Under the pieces are notes generated by a model. The model was given only the letters and a program-made list of their open reading frames with translations, ran no database searches and was not told the DNA's origin. The position numbers and the translations under genes were made by a program. A DNA stretch of 38,474 nucleotides from Ignavibacteria bacterium (GTDB lineage: Bacteria > Bacteroidota > Ignavibacteria > UBA10030 > SZUA-254), in the NCBI GenBank assembly GCA_003235555.1, contig QJVY01000120.1, positions 1-38,474 on the forward strand, given 5' to 3'. The stretch's first letter is position 1; each line of letters begins with the position of its first letter. Of this stretch, positions 1 through 8,825 are shown piece after piece.

Positions 1-1
1 C

Positions 2-958
2 GGCGGGGGGAGCCCGCTCCTCTGGCAGCACCTTTTCTGGTTTCTCGCTCACCCCGAGGTCTACGTCCTGATCCTTCCCGCGATGGGGATCATCGCGGAG
101 GTCATCGCAAACAACACCCGCAAACCGCTCTGGGGCTATAAATCCCTGGTGTACGCGGCGGGCTTCCTCGGTTTCACGTCGTTTATCGTCTGGGCGCACC
201 ACATGTTTCTCACCGGGATGGGAACAGCGATCAGTTCGTTTTTCCAGACGACGACGATGATCATCTCCATTCCCTCCGTCGTCATCCTCTCCGTGCTCCT
301 GATGAGCCTGTGGGGAGGATCGATACGGTTCAACACCCCCATGCTCTTCGCGCTCGCCTTTCTTCCCATGTTCGGGATCGGCGGCCTGACCGGCCTGCCC
401 CTGGGCCTCTCGTCTTCGGACATCCCGCTGCACGACACCTATTACGTGATCGGACATTTTCATTACGTCGTCGCCCCCGGGACGATTTTCGCGCTCTTCG
501 CGGGAATCTACTACTGGTTCCCGAAAATCACCGGCAGGGCGCTGAACGAGAGGGCGGGCAAGATCCACTTCTGGGGTTCGTTCGTGTGCATGAACCTGAT
601 TTTCTTCCCCATGCTGATTCAGGGACTGGCCGGCGTGTCGCGCAGGCTCTACGACGGCGGGTCGCAGTACGCCCATGCGCAGAACGTGCTCTACCTGAAC
701 GAGTGGATGTCGGTGGGGGCGTGGGCCATGGCGATCTTCCAGGTCGTCTTCATCGTCAACCTGTTCGTGAGCCTCCGGAAGGGACGCACGGTGTCGGAAA
801 ACCACTGGCAGGCCACCACGCTCGAATGGTCGGCGGCGCCCACACCTCCCGTGGCCCACGGAAATTTCGCGACCGTACCGGTCGTCCATCGCGGGCCCTA
901 CGAGTACAGCGTCCCGGGTGACCCGACCGATTTCACACCGCAAAACACACAATCCTGA
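2..958 (+). CDS. ctaD: cytochrome c oxidase subunit I (heme-copper oxidase), C-terminal part, 5' truncated by window
   Basis: Open frame from nt 2 (GGGSPLLWQHLFWFLAHPEVYVLILPAMGII...) with HPEVYVLILP, AHHMF and HDTYYVIGHFHYV motifs. Confidence 0.97.
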   Translation, partial: GGGSPLLWQHLFWFLAHPEVYVLILPAMGIIAEVIANNTRKPLWGYKSLVYAAGFLGFTSFIVWAHHMFLTGMGTAISSFFQTTTMIISIPSVVILSVLLMSLWGGSIRFNTPMLFALAFLPMFGIGGLTGLPLGLSSSDIPLHDTYYVIGHFHYVVAPGTIFALFAGIYYWFPKITGRALNERAGKIHFWGSFVCMNLIFFPMLIQGLAGVSRRLYDGGSQYAHAQNVLYLNEWMSVGAWAMAIFQVVFIVNLFVSLRKGRTVSENHWQATTLEWSAAPTPPVAHGNFATVPVVHRGPYEYSVPGDPTDFTPQNTQS

Positions 959-967
959 CGGACCGAC

Positions 968-1558
968 ATGGAGATACCCTATACCATCGAGAACAGGCCG
1001 GACACCGGGCTCTTCAACGCCAAGCTCGGCATCTGGCTCTTCCTCGCTTCCGAGGTCATGCTGTTCGGGGCGCTTTTCACCTCGTACATCCTCCTGCGGG
1101 TCAGCGCACCCGAATGGCCCCACGGCAGCGCCATCCTGAACGTCCCCCTTGCGACTCTCAATACCGTGGTGCTCATCACGTCGAGCATCACGATGGTGAT
1201 GGCCTGGGCCTCCCTGAAGATGAACAATTTTTCACGGTACAGGATGTTCATGGGCCTGACGTTCCTCATGGGAGTGGGATTCCTGATCATCAAGAGCATT
1301 GAATACGGATCGAAGTTCGAACACCACCTCTTCCCCTCCAACTCCACCTTCTTTGCGATCTATTACACCCTGACCGGTCTGCACGGGCTCCACGTCATCG
1401 GCGGGATGATCGTCAACGGGTATCTCTGGGGCCCCGGGAGCCGCATGTGGAAGAGTGCACCGGAACGCTTCACGAACCGGGTCGAGGTCGCCGGCCTCTA
1501 CTGGCATTTCGTCGATCTCGTCTGGATTTTCCTTTTCCCCGTCCTCTATCTACTCTAG
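968..1558 (+). CDS. coxC: cytochrome c oxidase subunit III
   Basis: COX3-like sequence, GLHGLHVIGG and HFVDLVWIFLFPVLYLL C-terminus; adjacent to subunit I. Confidence 0.95.
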   Translation: MEIPYTIENRPDTGLFNAKLGIWLFLASEVMLFGALFTSYILLRVSAPEWPHGSAILNVPLATLNTVVLITSSITMVMAWASLKMNNFSRYRMFMGLTFLMGVGFLIIKSIEYGSKFEHHLFPSNSTFFAIYYTLTGLHGLHVIGGMIVNGYLWGPGSRMWKSAPERFTNRVEVAGLYWHFVDLVWIFLFPVLYLL

Positions 1559-1567
1559 GAATGACCG

Positions 1568-1876
1568 ATGGACCAATCGCACGACATTAAAAAACACGTC
1601 CGCACCTACATCGCCGTCTTCATCGCCCTCCTGGCGCTGACGATGGTCACGGTGGCGGTTTCGTACCTCCATCTCGAGGTCCACGAGGCGATCGTCATCG
1701 CACTCATCGTTGCGACGGTGAAAGGCGGGCTCGTGGCCTCGTTCTTCATGCACCTGATCTCCGAAAAAAAGGCTGTCTACATGGCTCTCGTCCTGACGGC
1801 GGTTTTTTTCGCCGCCCTGATGTGGCTGCCGTTGTTCGCCCATTCCGACCCCATTATGATGAATCATGTCCCTTAG
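1568..1876 (+). CDS. coxD: cytochrome c oxidase subunit IV family protein
   Basis: ~100 aa, three hydrophobic segments, ATVKGGLVASFFMHL typical of prokaryotic COX4; operon position. Confidence 0.88.
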   Translation: MDQSHDIKKHVRTYIAVFIALLALTMVTVAVSYLHLEVHEAIVIALIVATVKGGLVASFFMHLISEKKAVYMALVLTAVFFAALMWLPLFAHSDPIMMNHVP

Positions 1877-2081
1877 AATCTTCCACCTGCTCTTCATAGC
1901 GGTTTCAACGCTGTTTGCCCTCGGTTTCTCCGTCTGGCTCGCCGGTCTCGCCGTCGACGACGGCAATCCCCTCTGGTACATCGCCGCCGCGTGCTGCGTC
2001 CTCGCCGCCGCGGCAATGGTGTTCTACGCCGTGAGGTTCTACAGGAAAACCCGGAACATGGTCCCGGAGGGCTCGTTATGA
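1866..2081 (+). CDS. small two-TM protein of unknown function in cox operon
   Basis: 71 aa ORF overlapping coxD end and the next ORF; two hydrophobic segments. Confidence 0.65.
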   Translation: MSLRIFHLLFIAVSTLFALGFSVWLAGLAVDDGNPLWYIAAACCVLAAAAMVFYAVRFYRKTRNMVPEGSL

Positions 2082-2344
2082 AGAGGCGAACCGCCGTTAC
2101 TGCCCTGCTGATGCTCTGCACGCTTGTTCTCACGGTGCCGGCATCGGCCTGCCCCAGTTGTTACGGACAGGCGGAAGGCCCGGTCATCGACGGGATGAAT
2201 TCCGCGATCGGCGCCATGATCGGGATCGTCGGATTCGTCCTCTCCGGTTTCGTCGTCATGTTTATCGCCATCGGCAAACGGACACGTCAGATGAATCAAC
2301 CGCCCGCCATCGGGCCGGCAATCAACGATAAAGGAGTGTCGTAA
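2078..2344 (+). CDS. small secreted/membrane protein with CPSC motif (signal peptide + one TM)
   Basis: In-frame ATG at 2078 overlapping the previous stop (ATGA); [31 protein letters not shown]... then TM; stop overlaps coxB start. Confidence 0.7.
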   Translation: MKRRTAVTALLMLCTLVLTVPASACPSCYGQAEGPVIDGMNSAIGAMIGIVGFVLSGFVVMFIAIGKRTRQMNQPPAIGPAINDKGVS

Positions 2345-3702
2345 TGGAAAAGTTTCTGGGTCTGCCGCCCGACGCGGCCGCACACGGCGGTGAGATCGAT
2401 TTTCTCATCGGCCTCGTGCACTGGTTGATGTTCGCCCTGTTCGCCGGCTGGGGGATCTACTTCGTGTTCGCCCTCATCCGCTTCAGGTCCTCGAAAAACA
2501 CCACCGCGAGCTATCACGGCGTAAAGGGCCACTACTCCACCTACGTGGAAGTCGCCGTCATCGTGGTGGAGGCCGTTCTTCTGGTTGCCTTCTCGATTCC
2601 CATCTGGGCAAAACGCGTTGACGCGTTTCCCGCGGAGGAGAAATCGACCGTCGTGCGCATCGTCGCCGAACAGTTCGCCTGGAACGTCCACTATCCGGGC
2701 CCGGACGGGATCTTCGGCAGGACCGCCCTTGAACTCGTGGGGACCGATAATCCCCTCGGCCTCGACCGTTCCGACCCGGCGGCCAAGGATGATATCGCCA
2801 CCATCAATCAGTTCAACGTCCCCGTGGGAAAACCGGTGGTCATCCACCTTTCCTCCAAGGATGTCATTCACAGCCTGAACCTCCCGGCATTCCGCGTGAA
2901 GCAGGACGCGGTCCCCGGTCTGAACATCCCCGTCTGGTTCACCCCCACGAAAACCACCCAGGCCATACGCGAGGAGATGACGACCACGTTCGACGTCTCG
3001 GGCGCTGTGGCCGGCGAGACCACGCTGCGGCTGCCCGCCGTCGAGACCGTCAGGCTGGAGAAAGGCGTCGCACACGACGGGATGATCCTGACGTCGGACG
3101 TCGAAGACCGCGAGGAGTCCACCGTCATGTACGCCGGCGATGAACTTTCCGCGGACAACGTGGAGCTGATGATCGAATCCGGCATCGGCGAGGTTCATGC
3201 GAGGCTGAAAACCAACTTCGACCGGTACATCTCGCTGGCCGACTATTCCGACGGTGAGGGCAACTCCATCATCGCGAAACATGAATCGTTCGGTCCGGAC
3301 GCGGTGACGGAATTGCTGCGGGCCGGGATCACCGAGGTCGCGGCGCGCAGGCGCTCGACCCTCGATCCGTGGATGGTCATGGAAACGCTGAACGGCTCCG
3401 ACGGGTCCCCCATCGTCACGAAGGGAGACTACCTCTCGGAGGAACAGATCACCGCCGTCGCCGCGATGGGTGGGAAGACCATCCTCGTCGCCCCGTTCAC
3501 GCCGACCGAGATCGCCTGCGCCCAGCTCTGCGGGCTGGGTCATTACCGCATGCGCGGATACATGGATGTCCTGACCGCCGATGAATTCAGGACCTGGATG
3601 GATGAACAGGTTTCGATGGTCCGCGCGATGTACGGCGGCCCCGCCGGAAGCGAACCCGGTCAGCTCAGCACCGGCGACGGCCCGGAGGAGCAGGAGAATT
3701 GA
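2344..3702 (+). CDS. coxB: cytochrome c oxidase subunit II with a large repeat-containing insertion in the CuA domain
   Basis: N-terminal TM hairpin, [20 protein letters not shown], and CuA motif [12 protein letters not shown]; ~175 aa insertion between them. Confidence 0.94.
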   Translation: MEKFLGLPPDAAAHGGEIDFLIGLVHWLMFALFAGWGIYFVFALIRFRSSKNTTASYHGVKGHYSTYVEVAVIVVEAVLLVAFSIPIWAKRVDAFPAEEKSTVVRIVAEQFAWNVHYPGPDGIFGRTALELVGTDNPLGLDRSDPAAKDDIATINQFNVPVGKPVVIHLSSKDVIHSLNLPAFRVKQDAVPGLNIPVWFTPTKTTQAIREEMTTTFDVSGAVAGETTLRLPAVETVRLEKGVAHDGMILTSDVEDREESTVMYAGDELSADNVELMIESGIGEVHARLKTNFDRYISLADYSDGEGNSIIAKHESFGPDAVTELLRAGITEVAARRRSTLDPWMVMETLNGSDGSPIVTKGDYLSEEQITAVAAMGGKTILVAPFTPTEIACAQLCGLGHYRMRGYMDVLTADEFRTWMDEQVSMVRAMYGGPAGSEPGQLSTGDGPEEQEN

Positions 3703-4742
3703 CGTTTCACCGGGGCCTCCATCGTTTCGCCGTCCTGACGGCGTTCTCCACGTTTCTGCTGATTATCGCGGGTGGTCTGGTCACCTCCACCGGTTCCGGG
3801 CTTTCCGTCCCCGACTGGCCGAACACCTACGGCCGGTTCATGTTCGCGTATCCCATCGATGACATGGTCGGCGGGATTTTTTACGAACACTCACACCGCA
3901 TGATCGCCAGCGTGGTGGGGTTCCTGACCGTGATCCTGACAATCTGGGTCTGGAGGAGGGAACAACGACGGTGGGTAAAAAACCTCACACTCCTCGCGCT
4001 CCTCTCCGTCATACTCCAGGGAGTCCTCGGAGGGATCACGGTACTCTACCTCCTCCCGACGGCGGTATCCGTCGCCCACGCGACACTCGCCCAGACTTTT
4101 TTCGTTCTCGTCTCCTCGATCGCCCTCGTGACGTCGCGCTGGTGGATCGAACGGCCGTCACCCGCCCCCGGCACGGCATCCCCCGGTCAGGCCTCCCTGA
4201 CCACTCTCGCCGCGGGCGCATCCCTCATGGTCTGGGTGCAACTCGTACTCGGCGCGGTCATGCGACATACGGCCTCGGGGCTCGCCGTTCCTGATTTTCC
4301 TCTGGCGTACGGTTCGCTGTTCCCCTCCCTCTCCCCGCAGGCCCTGCAGCACTACACTGAAACGCTCATCCGCGACGATATCCGGATCGCCGCGGACGGA
4401 CCCGTGGCGGCGGGCCAGATCTTCATTCACCTCCTCCACCGGTACTGGGGAATCTTTACGGGTGCGGTTCTCTGCTGGACGGCCGTCAGGTCCATGCGCT
4501 CCCCGGGGCGGGTTCCCCGCCTCGGCGGCCTCGGGAGCATCATGGCAGTCCTGACCCTCCTCCAGGTCTCGCTCGGCGCCGCGACGGTCCTCCTGAGAAA
4601 ACCGGTTGAAGTGGCCACGGCCCACGTCGCCCTCGGGGCCTTCCTGCTCGTCGTCAGCGTCCTCACCGCACTCCACGCGTACCGGTTGTCCGGTCACCGG
4701 GGGTTTGTCCCGGCCACGCTCGCACGCGAGGGGGTGTCATGA
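3699..4742 (+). CDS. ctaA: heme A synthase (COX15/CtaA)
   Basis: [20 protein letters not shown] and HVALGA histidine motifs; TTG start overlapping coxB stop. Confidence 0.92.
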   Translation: MTFHRGLHRFAVLTAFSTFLLIIAGGLVTSTGSGLSVPDWPNTYGRFMFAYPIDDMVGGIFYEHSHRMIASVVGFLTVILTIWVWRREQRRWVKNLTLLALLSVILQGVLGGITVLYLLPTAVSVAHATLAQTFFVLVSSIALVTSRWWIERPSPAPGTASPGQASLTTLAAGASLMVWVQLVLGAVMRHTASGLAVPDFPLAYGSLFPSLSPQALQHYTETLIRDDIRIAADGPVAAGQIFIHLLHRYWGIFTGAVLCWTAVRSMRSPGRVPRLGGLGSIMAVLTLLQVSLGAATVLLRKPVEVATAHVALGAFLLVVSVLTALHAYRLSGHRGFVPATLAREGVS

Positions 4743-5671
4743 ATACCGGCGTCAAGATCATCGAACGTCCCCTCGCGCGAATCGGTGTCCGCGCTGTCGA
4801 TTACGTTACGCTGCTGAAACCGGAGTTGACAGGCCTGTCCGTTCTGACGGCACTCTTCGGAACGTTTCTGGCCCAGTCTGCCGGGTTCGAACTCCGGCCC
4901 TTCCTCGTGGTTCTCGCAGGTACGATGATGGTCGGCGGGGGTGCCGGGGCGCTGAACCAGTTTATTGAACGGCGCGAAGACGCGCTCATGAAAAGGACCG
5001 AACGGCGGCCACTCCCTTCCGCGCGGGTCCGTCCGGTCGAGGCCCTGCTGTTCGGCTCGCTCCTGTCGGTCGCGGGCGTCGTCCTCCTCACGGTTGCGGG
5101 ATCTTTTCTCGCGGGAACGGTCGCGTTCCTGACCTCCGCTTCGTACCTGTTCCTCTACACGCCGCTCAAGAAATACACCCCCGCGGCCACATTCGTCGGG
5201 GGAATTCCCGGCGCCCTTCCACCCGTCATCGGGTGGACGGTGGTGCGGGCCGACATTACGATCGAACCGGTCCTGTTGTTCCTGATCCTGTTCGCGTGGC
5301 AGATGCCGCATTTTTACTCACTTGCGTGGCTGTACCGGAAGGATTACGAGCGTGCCGGGTTTTCGATCCTCACCGTCGGTGATTCCACCGGACGGCGGAC
5401 CGCGCGAAGGATGTTTTTCTATTCGGCGCTGCTCCTCGCCCTCATGCCGGCGTCCCTCGCAGCGGGGATGACCACCCCTCTCTCGTTCGCCGTCACCCTC
5501 CTGCTCGGTGCCGGGATGCTTGCCCTTTCGTGGATGTTCCTGCGGAACTGCGGCCGCGCGGAATCCGAGGCTGGTGTCAAATCCATGAACGTCATCGCAC
5601 GACGCCTTTTTTTCGCCTCCCTGGTCTACATTCCGGTCCTCATCCTGGTCATCTCGGCGGGCAGATTGTGA
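4739..5671 (+). CDS. ctaB: protoheme IX farnesyltransferase
   Basis: LNQFIERREDALMKRTERRPLPSAR, YTPLKKYTPAATFVGGIPGALPPVIGW; ATGA overlap with ctaA. Confidence 0.95.
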   Translation: MNTGVKIIERPLARIGVRAVDYVTLLKPELTGLSVLTALFGTFLAQSAGFELRPFLVVLAGTMMVGGGAGALNQFIERREDALMKRTERRPLPSARVRPVEALLFGSLLSVAGVVLLTVAGSFLAGTVAFLTSASYLFLYTPLKKYTPAATFVGGIPGALPPVIGWTVVRADITIEPVLLFLILFAWQMPHFYSLAWLYRKDYERAGFSILTVGDSTGRRTARRMFFYSALLLALMPASLAAGMTTPLSFAVTLLLGAGMLALSWMFLRNCGRAESEAGVKSMNVIARRLFFASLVYIPVLILVISAGRL

Positions 5672-5719
5672 TCCACCCCGCGCCGAATCCACGATACTCC
5701 CGTCCCTTCCCCCGATCCG

Positions 5720-6721
5720 ATGCCCGATCCTGAACAAGCCCGGAATCCGGAAGGGGAGGACGGGCCCCTCGCATTACGTGTACGGAACCTCACCTTTACC
5801 TACCCCCCGCCCTCACGGAACGCCCGACCACGGACCGCCCTCAAAGACGTCTCCTTCGGGATCCCGGAAGGGGATTTTTTTTGCATCCTCGGACCGAACG
5901 GGAGCGGTAAGAGTACCCTCTTCAGGGTCCTGACCACAGCCACGCTTCCACCATCCGGAGCCGTAAGTTTTTTCGGCAACGAACCCGATGGCCGGCTGCG
6001 TGAAATCAGGAGGTCTCTCGGCGTTGTTTTCCAGAACCCGGCCCTCGACAAGAAGCTGACTGTCGATGAAAACCTCTCCTGCCACGGAAAATTGTACGCC
6101 ATGTCCGCGGAATCGATTGCATCACGTTCCGATGAAATCCTCTCACTGCTCGGGATCGCCGGGCGACGCGGGGAACCGGTGGAAACCCTCTCCGGGGGCC
6201 TCGCCCGTCGGGTGGAACTCGCGAAAGCGCTCCTGCACTCACCCCGCCTTCTGCTCCTCGACGAACCGACCACCGGTCTGGACCCCACCGCACGGTTCGA
6301 ATTCCTCCGGCTGTTGCGGGAGATCCGGACCGGAGCGGGAACCACGATCGTCTACACGACGCACATCCTCGAGGAGTCCGAAGAGTGTGACGGAATCCTG
6401 ATCCTCGACGACGGCGCCATCGTCGCGTCGGGTTCCCCGACCGAACTCCGCTCGGAAATCGGCAAAGAACTCATCATCATGCAATCATCCGAACCGTCGA
6501 AACTGCTCGAATCGGTGAAACAACAATATGGGCTTCCAGTTTACAGGGTCGACGATACGGTCCGCGTGGAGTGCGACAACGCGTCGGCCCTCATCGGCGA
6601 ACTCCTCAGGGCGTACGAGGGAACGGTGGACATGGTCTCCTTCTCACGACCTTCCATCGGCGACGTCTACATCAAGAAGACCGGGCGCCGGTTCGTGACG
6701 AATAACGGCGGGCCGGCGTGA
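5720..6721 (+). CDS. ABC transporter ATP-binding protein (ABC-2/CcmA-type)
   Basis: Walker A GPNGSGKST, signature LSGGLARRVELAKAL, Walker B LLLLDEPTTGLDP. Confidence 0.95.
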   Translation: MPDPEQARNPEGEDGPLALRVRNLTFTYPPPSRNARPRTALKDVSFGIPEGDFFCILGPNGSGKSTLFRVLTTATLPPSGAVSFFGNEPDGRLREIRRSLGVVFQNPALDKKLTVDENLSCHGKLYAMSAESIASRSDEILSLLGIAGRRGEPVETLSGGLARRVELAKALLHSPRLLLLDEPTTGLDPTARFEFLRLLREIRTGAGTTIVYTTHILEESEECDGILILDDGAIVASGSPTELRSEIGKELIIMQSSEPSKLLESVKQQYGLPVYRVDDTVRVECDNASALIGELLRAYEGTVDMVSFSRPSIGDVYIKKTGRRFVTNNGGPA

Positions 6722-7551
6722 ACGCGGGCGCGAGACCGCCGGCACCCGAAGGCGGGAGACCCACTGTCCGGTCCGGCTTCATCCCGGGCGCGGCCGTCCT
6801 GTGGAAACGTGAACTTCTGCATTTCCTGCGCCAACGGTCAAGGCTCGTCGGGTTCATCGGTTCCCCGGTCATCTTCTGGCTCGTTATCGGGTCGGGTTTC
6901 AACCGCTCCTTTTCCTACATCGGAGCCAGGCCCGACATTTCATACCTCGAATTCTATTTCCCCGGGACCATCGTCCTGACGATGCTTTTCACCGCGATCT
7001 TCGCCTCCATTTCGATCATCGAAGATCGTCACTCCGGATTTCTCCAGGGCGTCCTCGTGGCTCCCGTACCCAGGATCAGCATCGCCTCCGGGAAGATCAT
7101 GGGAGGAGCAACCCTTGCCCTCATCCAGGCGGTGTTGCTGCTTTTTCTCGTGCCCGTCCTGGGGATCGACATGACCGCGGAAAGTATAGTGGCCACGCTT
7201 CTCTCCCTGACGGTTCTCGCGGTCGGCCTGGCGGGGCTGGGGTTCGTGATCGCCTGGAGGATGGATTCGACTCAGGGGTTCCACGCGGTGATGAATCTCG
7301 TCCTGATCCCCCTCTGGCTCCTCTCCGGTGCGCTCTTCCCCGTGCACGGGGCCGCCGGCTGGATGGAGAAAATCATGCTCTGCAACCCGCTCTACTACGG
7401 GATGTCTGCGTTCCGGCAATCCCTCTATCTCGGCACGGTCCCGGAACCGCAGGAATTCCTCTCCCTCCCATGGAATTTTCTGATTTTTTCCATATTTTCA
7501 GTCATCATGCTTTCTCTCTCCGCATGGTCAGCAAAAACACGACGCATATGA
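6718..7551 (+). CDS. ABC-2 type transporter permease
   Basis: Multiple TM segments, SGFLQGVLVAPVPR and LIPLWLLSGALFPV motifs; overlaps ATPase by 4 nt. Confidence 0.92.
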   Translation: MNAGARPPAPEGGRPTVRSGFIPGAAVLWKRELLHFLRQRSRLVGFIGSPVIFWLVIGSGFNRSFSYIGARPDISYLEFYFPGTIVLTMLFTAIFASISIIEDRHSGFLQGVLVAPVPRISIASGKIMGGATLALIQAVLLLFLVPVLGIDMTAESIVATLLSLTVLAVGLAGLGFVIAWRMDSTQGFHAVMNLVLIPLWLLSGALFPVHGAAGWMEKIMLCNPLYYGMSAFRQSLYLGTVPEPQEFLSLPWNFLIFSIFSVIMLSLSAWSAKTRRI

Positions 7552-8156
7552 CAGACCGAAAACAACCCACCTTTCGATGGTACCTCGGGGCAATCCTTGC
7601 CGGAGGACTCGTGGTGACCGTCGCCCTTATTCTCGCGGACATCGGTCGTAACCGCCCTTCTCTTCCTGAACTCGGCAGTGTCCCTCCCTTCACCCTCATC
7701 GCAGAAACGAGCGACACCGTGGATCAGTCCCTCTTTGACGGCAAAATCTCGGTGGTGGATTTCGTCTTCACCTCATGCGCCGGAATCTGCCCCATGATGA
7801 GTGGCAGGATGGCCTGGATGCAGGAAGAATTTGACGACCAACCGTCGATCCAGCTCGTGTCCATCTCCGTCGATCCGGAAACCGATACACCGGAGGTGTT
7901 GAGGGAGTACGGGAAACGCTACGGTGCACGCCCGGGAAGGTGGACGTTTCTCACCGGACCCAAACCCCTCATCTACGACATCACCAGGCAGGGCTTTCAC
8001 CTCGGGCTCGACACCGAGGGTGAAAACGCCATCATTCACAGCCAGAAATTCGTCCTGGTGGACGCCCGTGGCGCCATAAGGGGCTATTATGACAGTGACA
8101 GTACCGACGCGATGGACAACCTGCGTGACGACGCGATCATGCTCGCCCGTAAATGA
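7548..8156 (+). CDS. SCO1/SenC/PrrC-type copper chaperone
   Basis: VVDFVFTSCAGICPMMSGRM (CxxxCP), SVDPETDTPEVL, IIHSQKFVLVD; start chosen at ATG 7548 overlapping the permease stop. Confidence 0.93.
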   Translation: MTDRKQPTFRWYLGAILAGGLVVTVALILADIGRNRPSLPELGSVPPFTLIAETSDTVDQSLFDGKISVVDFVFTSCAGICPMMSGRMAWMQEEFDDQPSIQLVSISVDPETDTPEVLREYGKRYGARPGRWTFLTGPKPLIYDITRQGFHLGLDTEGENAIIHSQKFVLVDARGAIRGYYDSDSTDAMDNLRDDAIMLARK

Positions 8157-8572
8157 CCGAATGGCTCCCCGCCCTTAACGCGTGTCTGAACCTCACTTCC
8201 GCGGTCCTGCTCCTGAAGGGAAGGTCGAGGATCCGCGCCGGGGACCGCACGGGGCACCGGAAGTTCATGCTCGCGGCCGTCTGGGTTTCCGTGGGTTTCC
8301 TCACCTCCTACCTCGTGTACCATTACCTCCACGGCTCCACCAAATTTCCGGGTGAGGGGATCATCCGACCCCTCTATTTCGCCATGCTGACCTCCCATAC
8401 GATCCTCGCCGCGGCGAACGTCCCCCTGGTGGCTATTGCACTCTACCACGCCCTCGGAGAGCGGTTTCCCACCCACAAGCGGATCGCCCGCTGGGCCTAC
8501 CCCGTATGGGTCTACGTCTCGGTAACCGGTGTGTTGATCTACCTGCTCCTCTATCAGGTCTACCGTCCCTGA
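8153..8572 (+). CDS. DUF420 (CtaM-like) membrane protein
   Basis: LNLTSAVLLLKGR...GHRKFMLAA...LVYHYLHGSTKFPGEG...RIARWAYPVWVYVSVTGVLIYLLLY, typical DUF420. Confidence 0.88.
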   Translation: MTEWLPALNACLNLTSAVLLLKGRSRIRAGDRTGHRKFMLAAVWVSVGFLTSYLVYHYLHGSTKFPGEGIIRPLYFAMLTSHTILAAANVPLVAIALYHALGERFPTHKRIARWAYPVWVYVSVTGVLIYLLLYQVYRP

Positions 8573-8598
8573 AATCCTCCCCGGCCCCTTTTTCGCTC

Positions 8599-8628
8599 TT
8601 GACATTGTCATGGATTTTCCCATAATTA
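8599..8628 (+). promoter_or_regulatory. sigma70-like promoter of the trp/aro supra-operon
   Basis: TTGACA (8599-8604), 16-bp spacer, CATAAT (8621-8626); alternatively TAATTA at 8623-8628. Confidence 0.6.
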
Positions 8629-8636
8629 CCCCATAC

Positions 8637-8765
8637 ATGATTTCAGCATCCTGCATATCGTCGATCCAGGGCCGGGCATGCCCGGACACACCGTACTCGT
8701 ACCCGGGTGCATGGTGGCGCGCGTCCTCCTACGCACGTTCCGGATGCATGGTGCTTTCCTGCTGA
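8637..8765 (+). CDS. candidate trp leader peptide, 42 aa, MISASCISSIQGRACPDTPYSYPGAWWRASSYARSGCMVLSC
   Basis: ATG-initiated ORF with tandem TGG TGG at 8712-8717, upstream of an intrinsic terminator and trpE. Confidence 0.6.
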   Translation: MISASCISSIQGRACPDTPYSYPGAWWRASSYARSGCMVLSC

Positions 8766-8789
8766 ACTTCTGACAACCAGTTTTTCCAG

Positions 8790-8825
8790 GCCCTTTCCGG
8801 AACAGATGGAAAGGGCTTTTTTTTT
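8790..8825 (+). terminator. intrinsic terminator / trp attenuator
   Basis: GCCCTTTCC (8790-8798), 9-nt loop, GGAAAGGGC (8808-8816), then 9 T (8817-8825) directly before the trpE ORF. Confidence 0.85.

Noticed and set aside
2296-3543. 415-aa minus-strand ORF opposite coxB
   Set aside because: Shadow ORF of coxB in high-GC DNA; no family resemblance
8672-8685. Perfect palindrome CCGGGCATGCCCGG as a possible TrpR-like operator
   Set aside because: Lies inside the leader ORF downstream of the predicted promoter and does not match a TrpR operator as I know it; more simply a leader RNA stem
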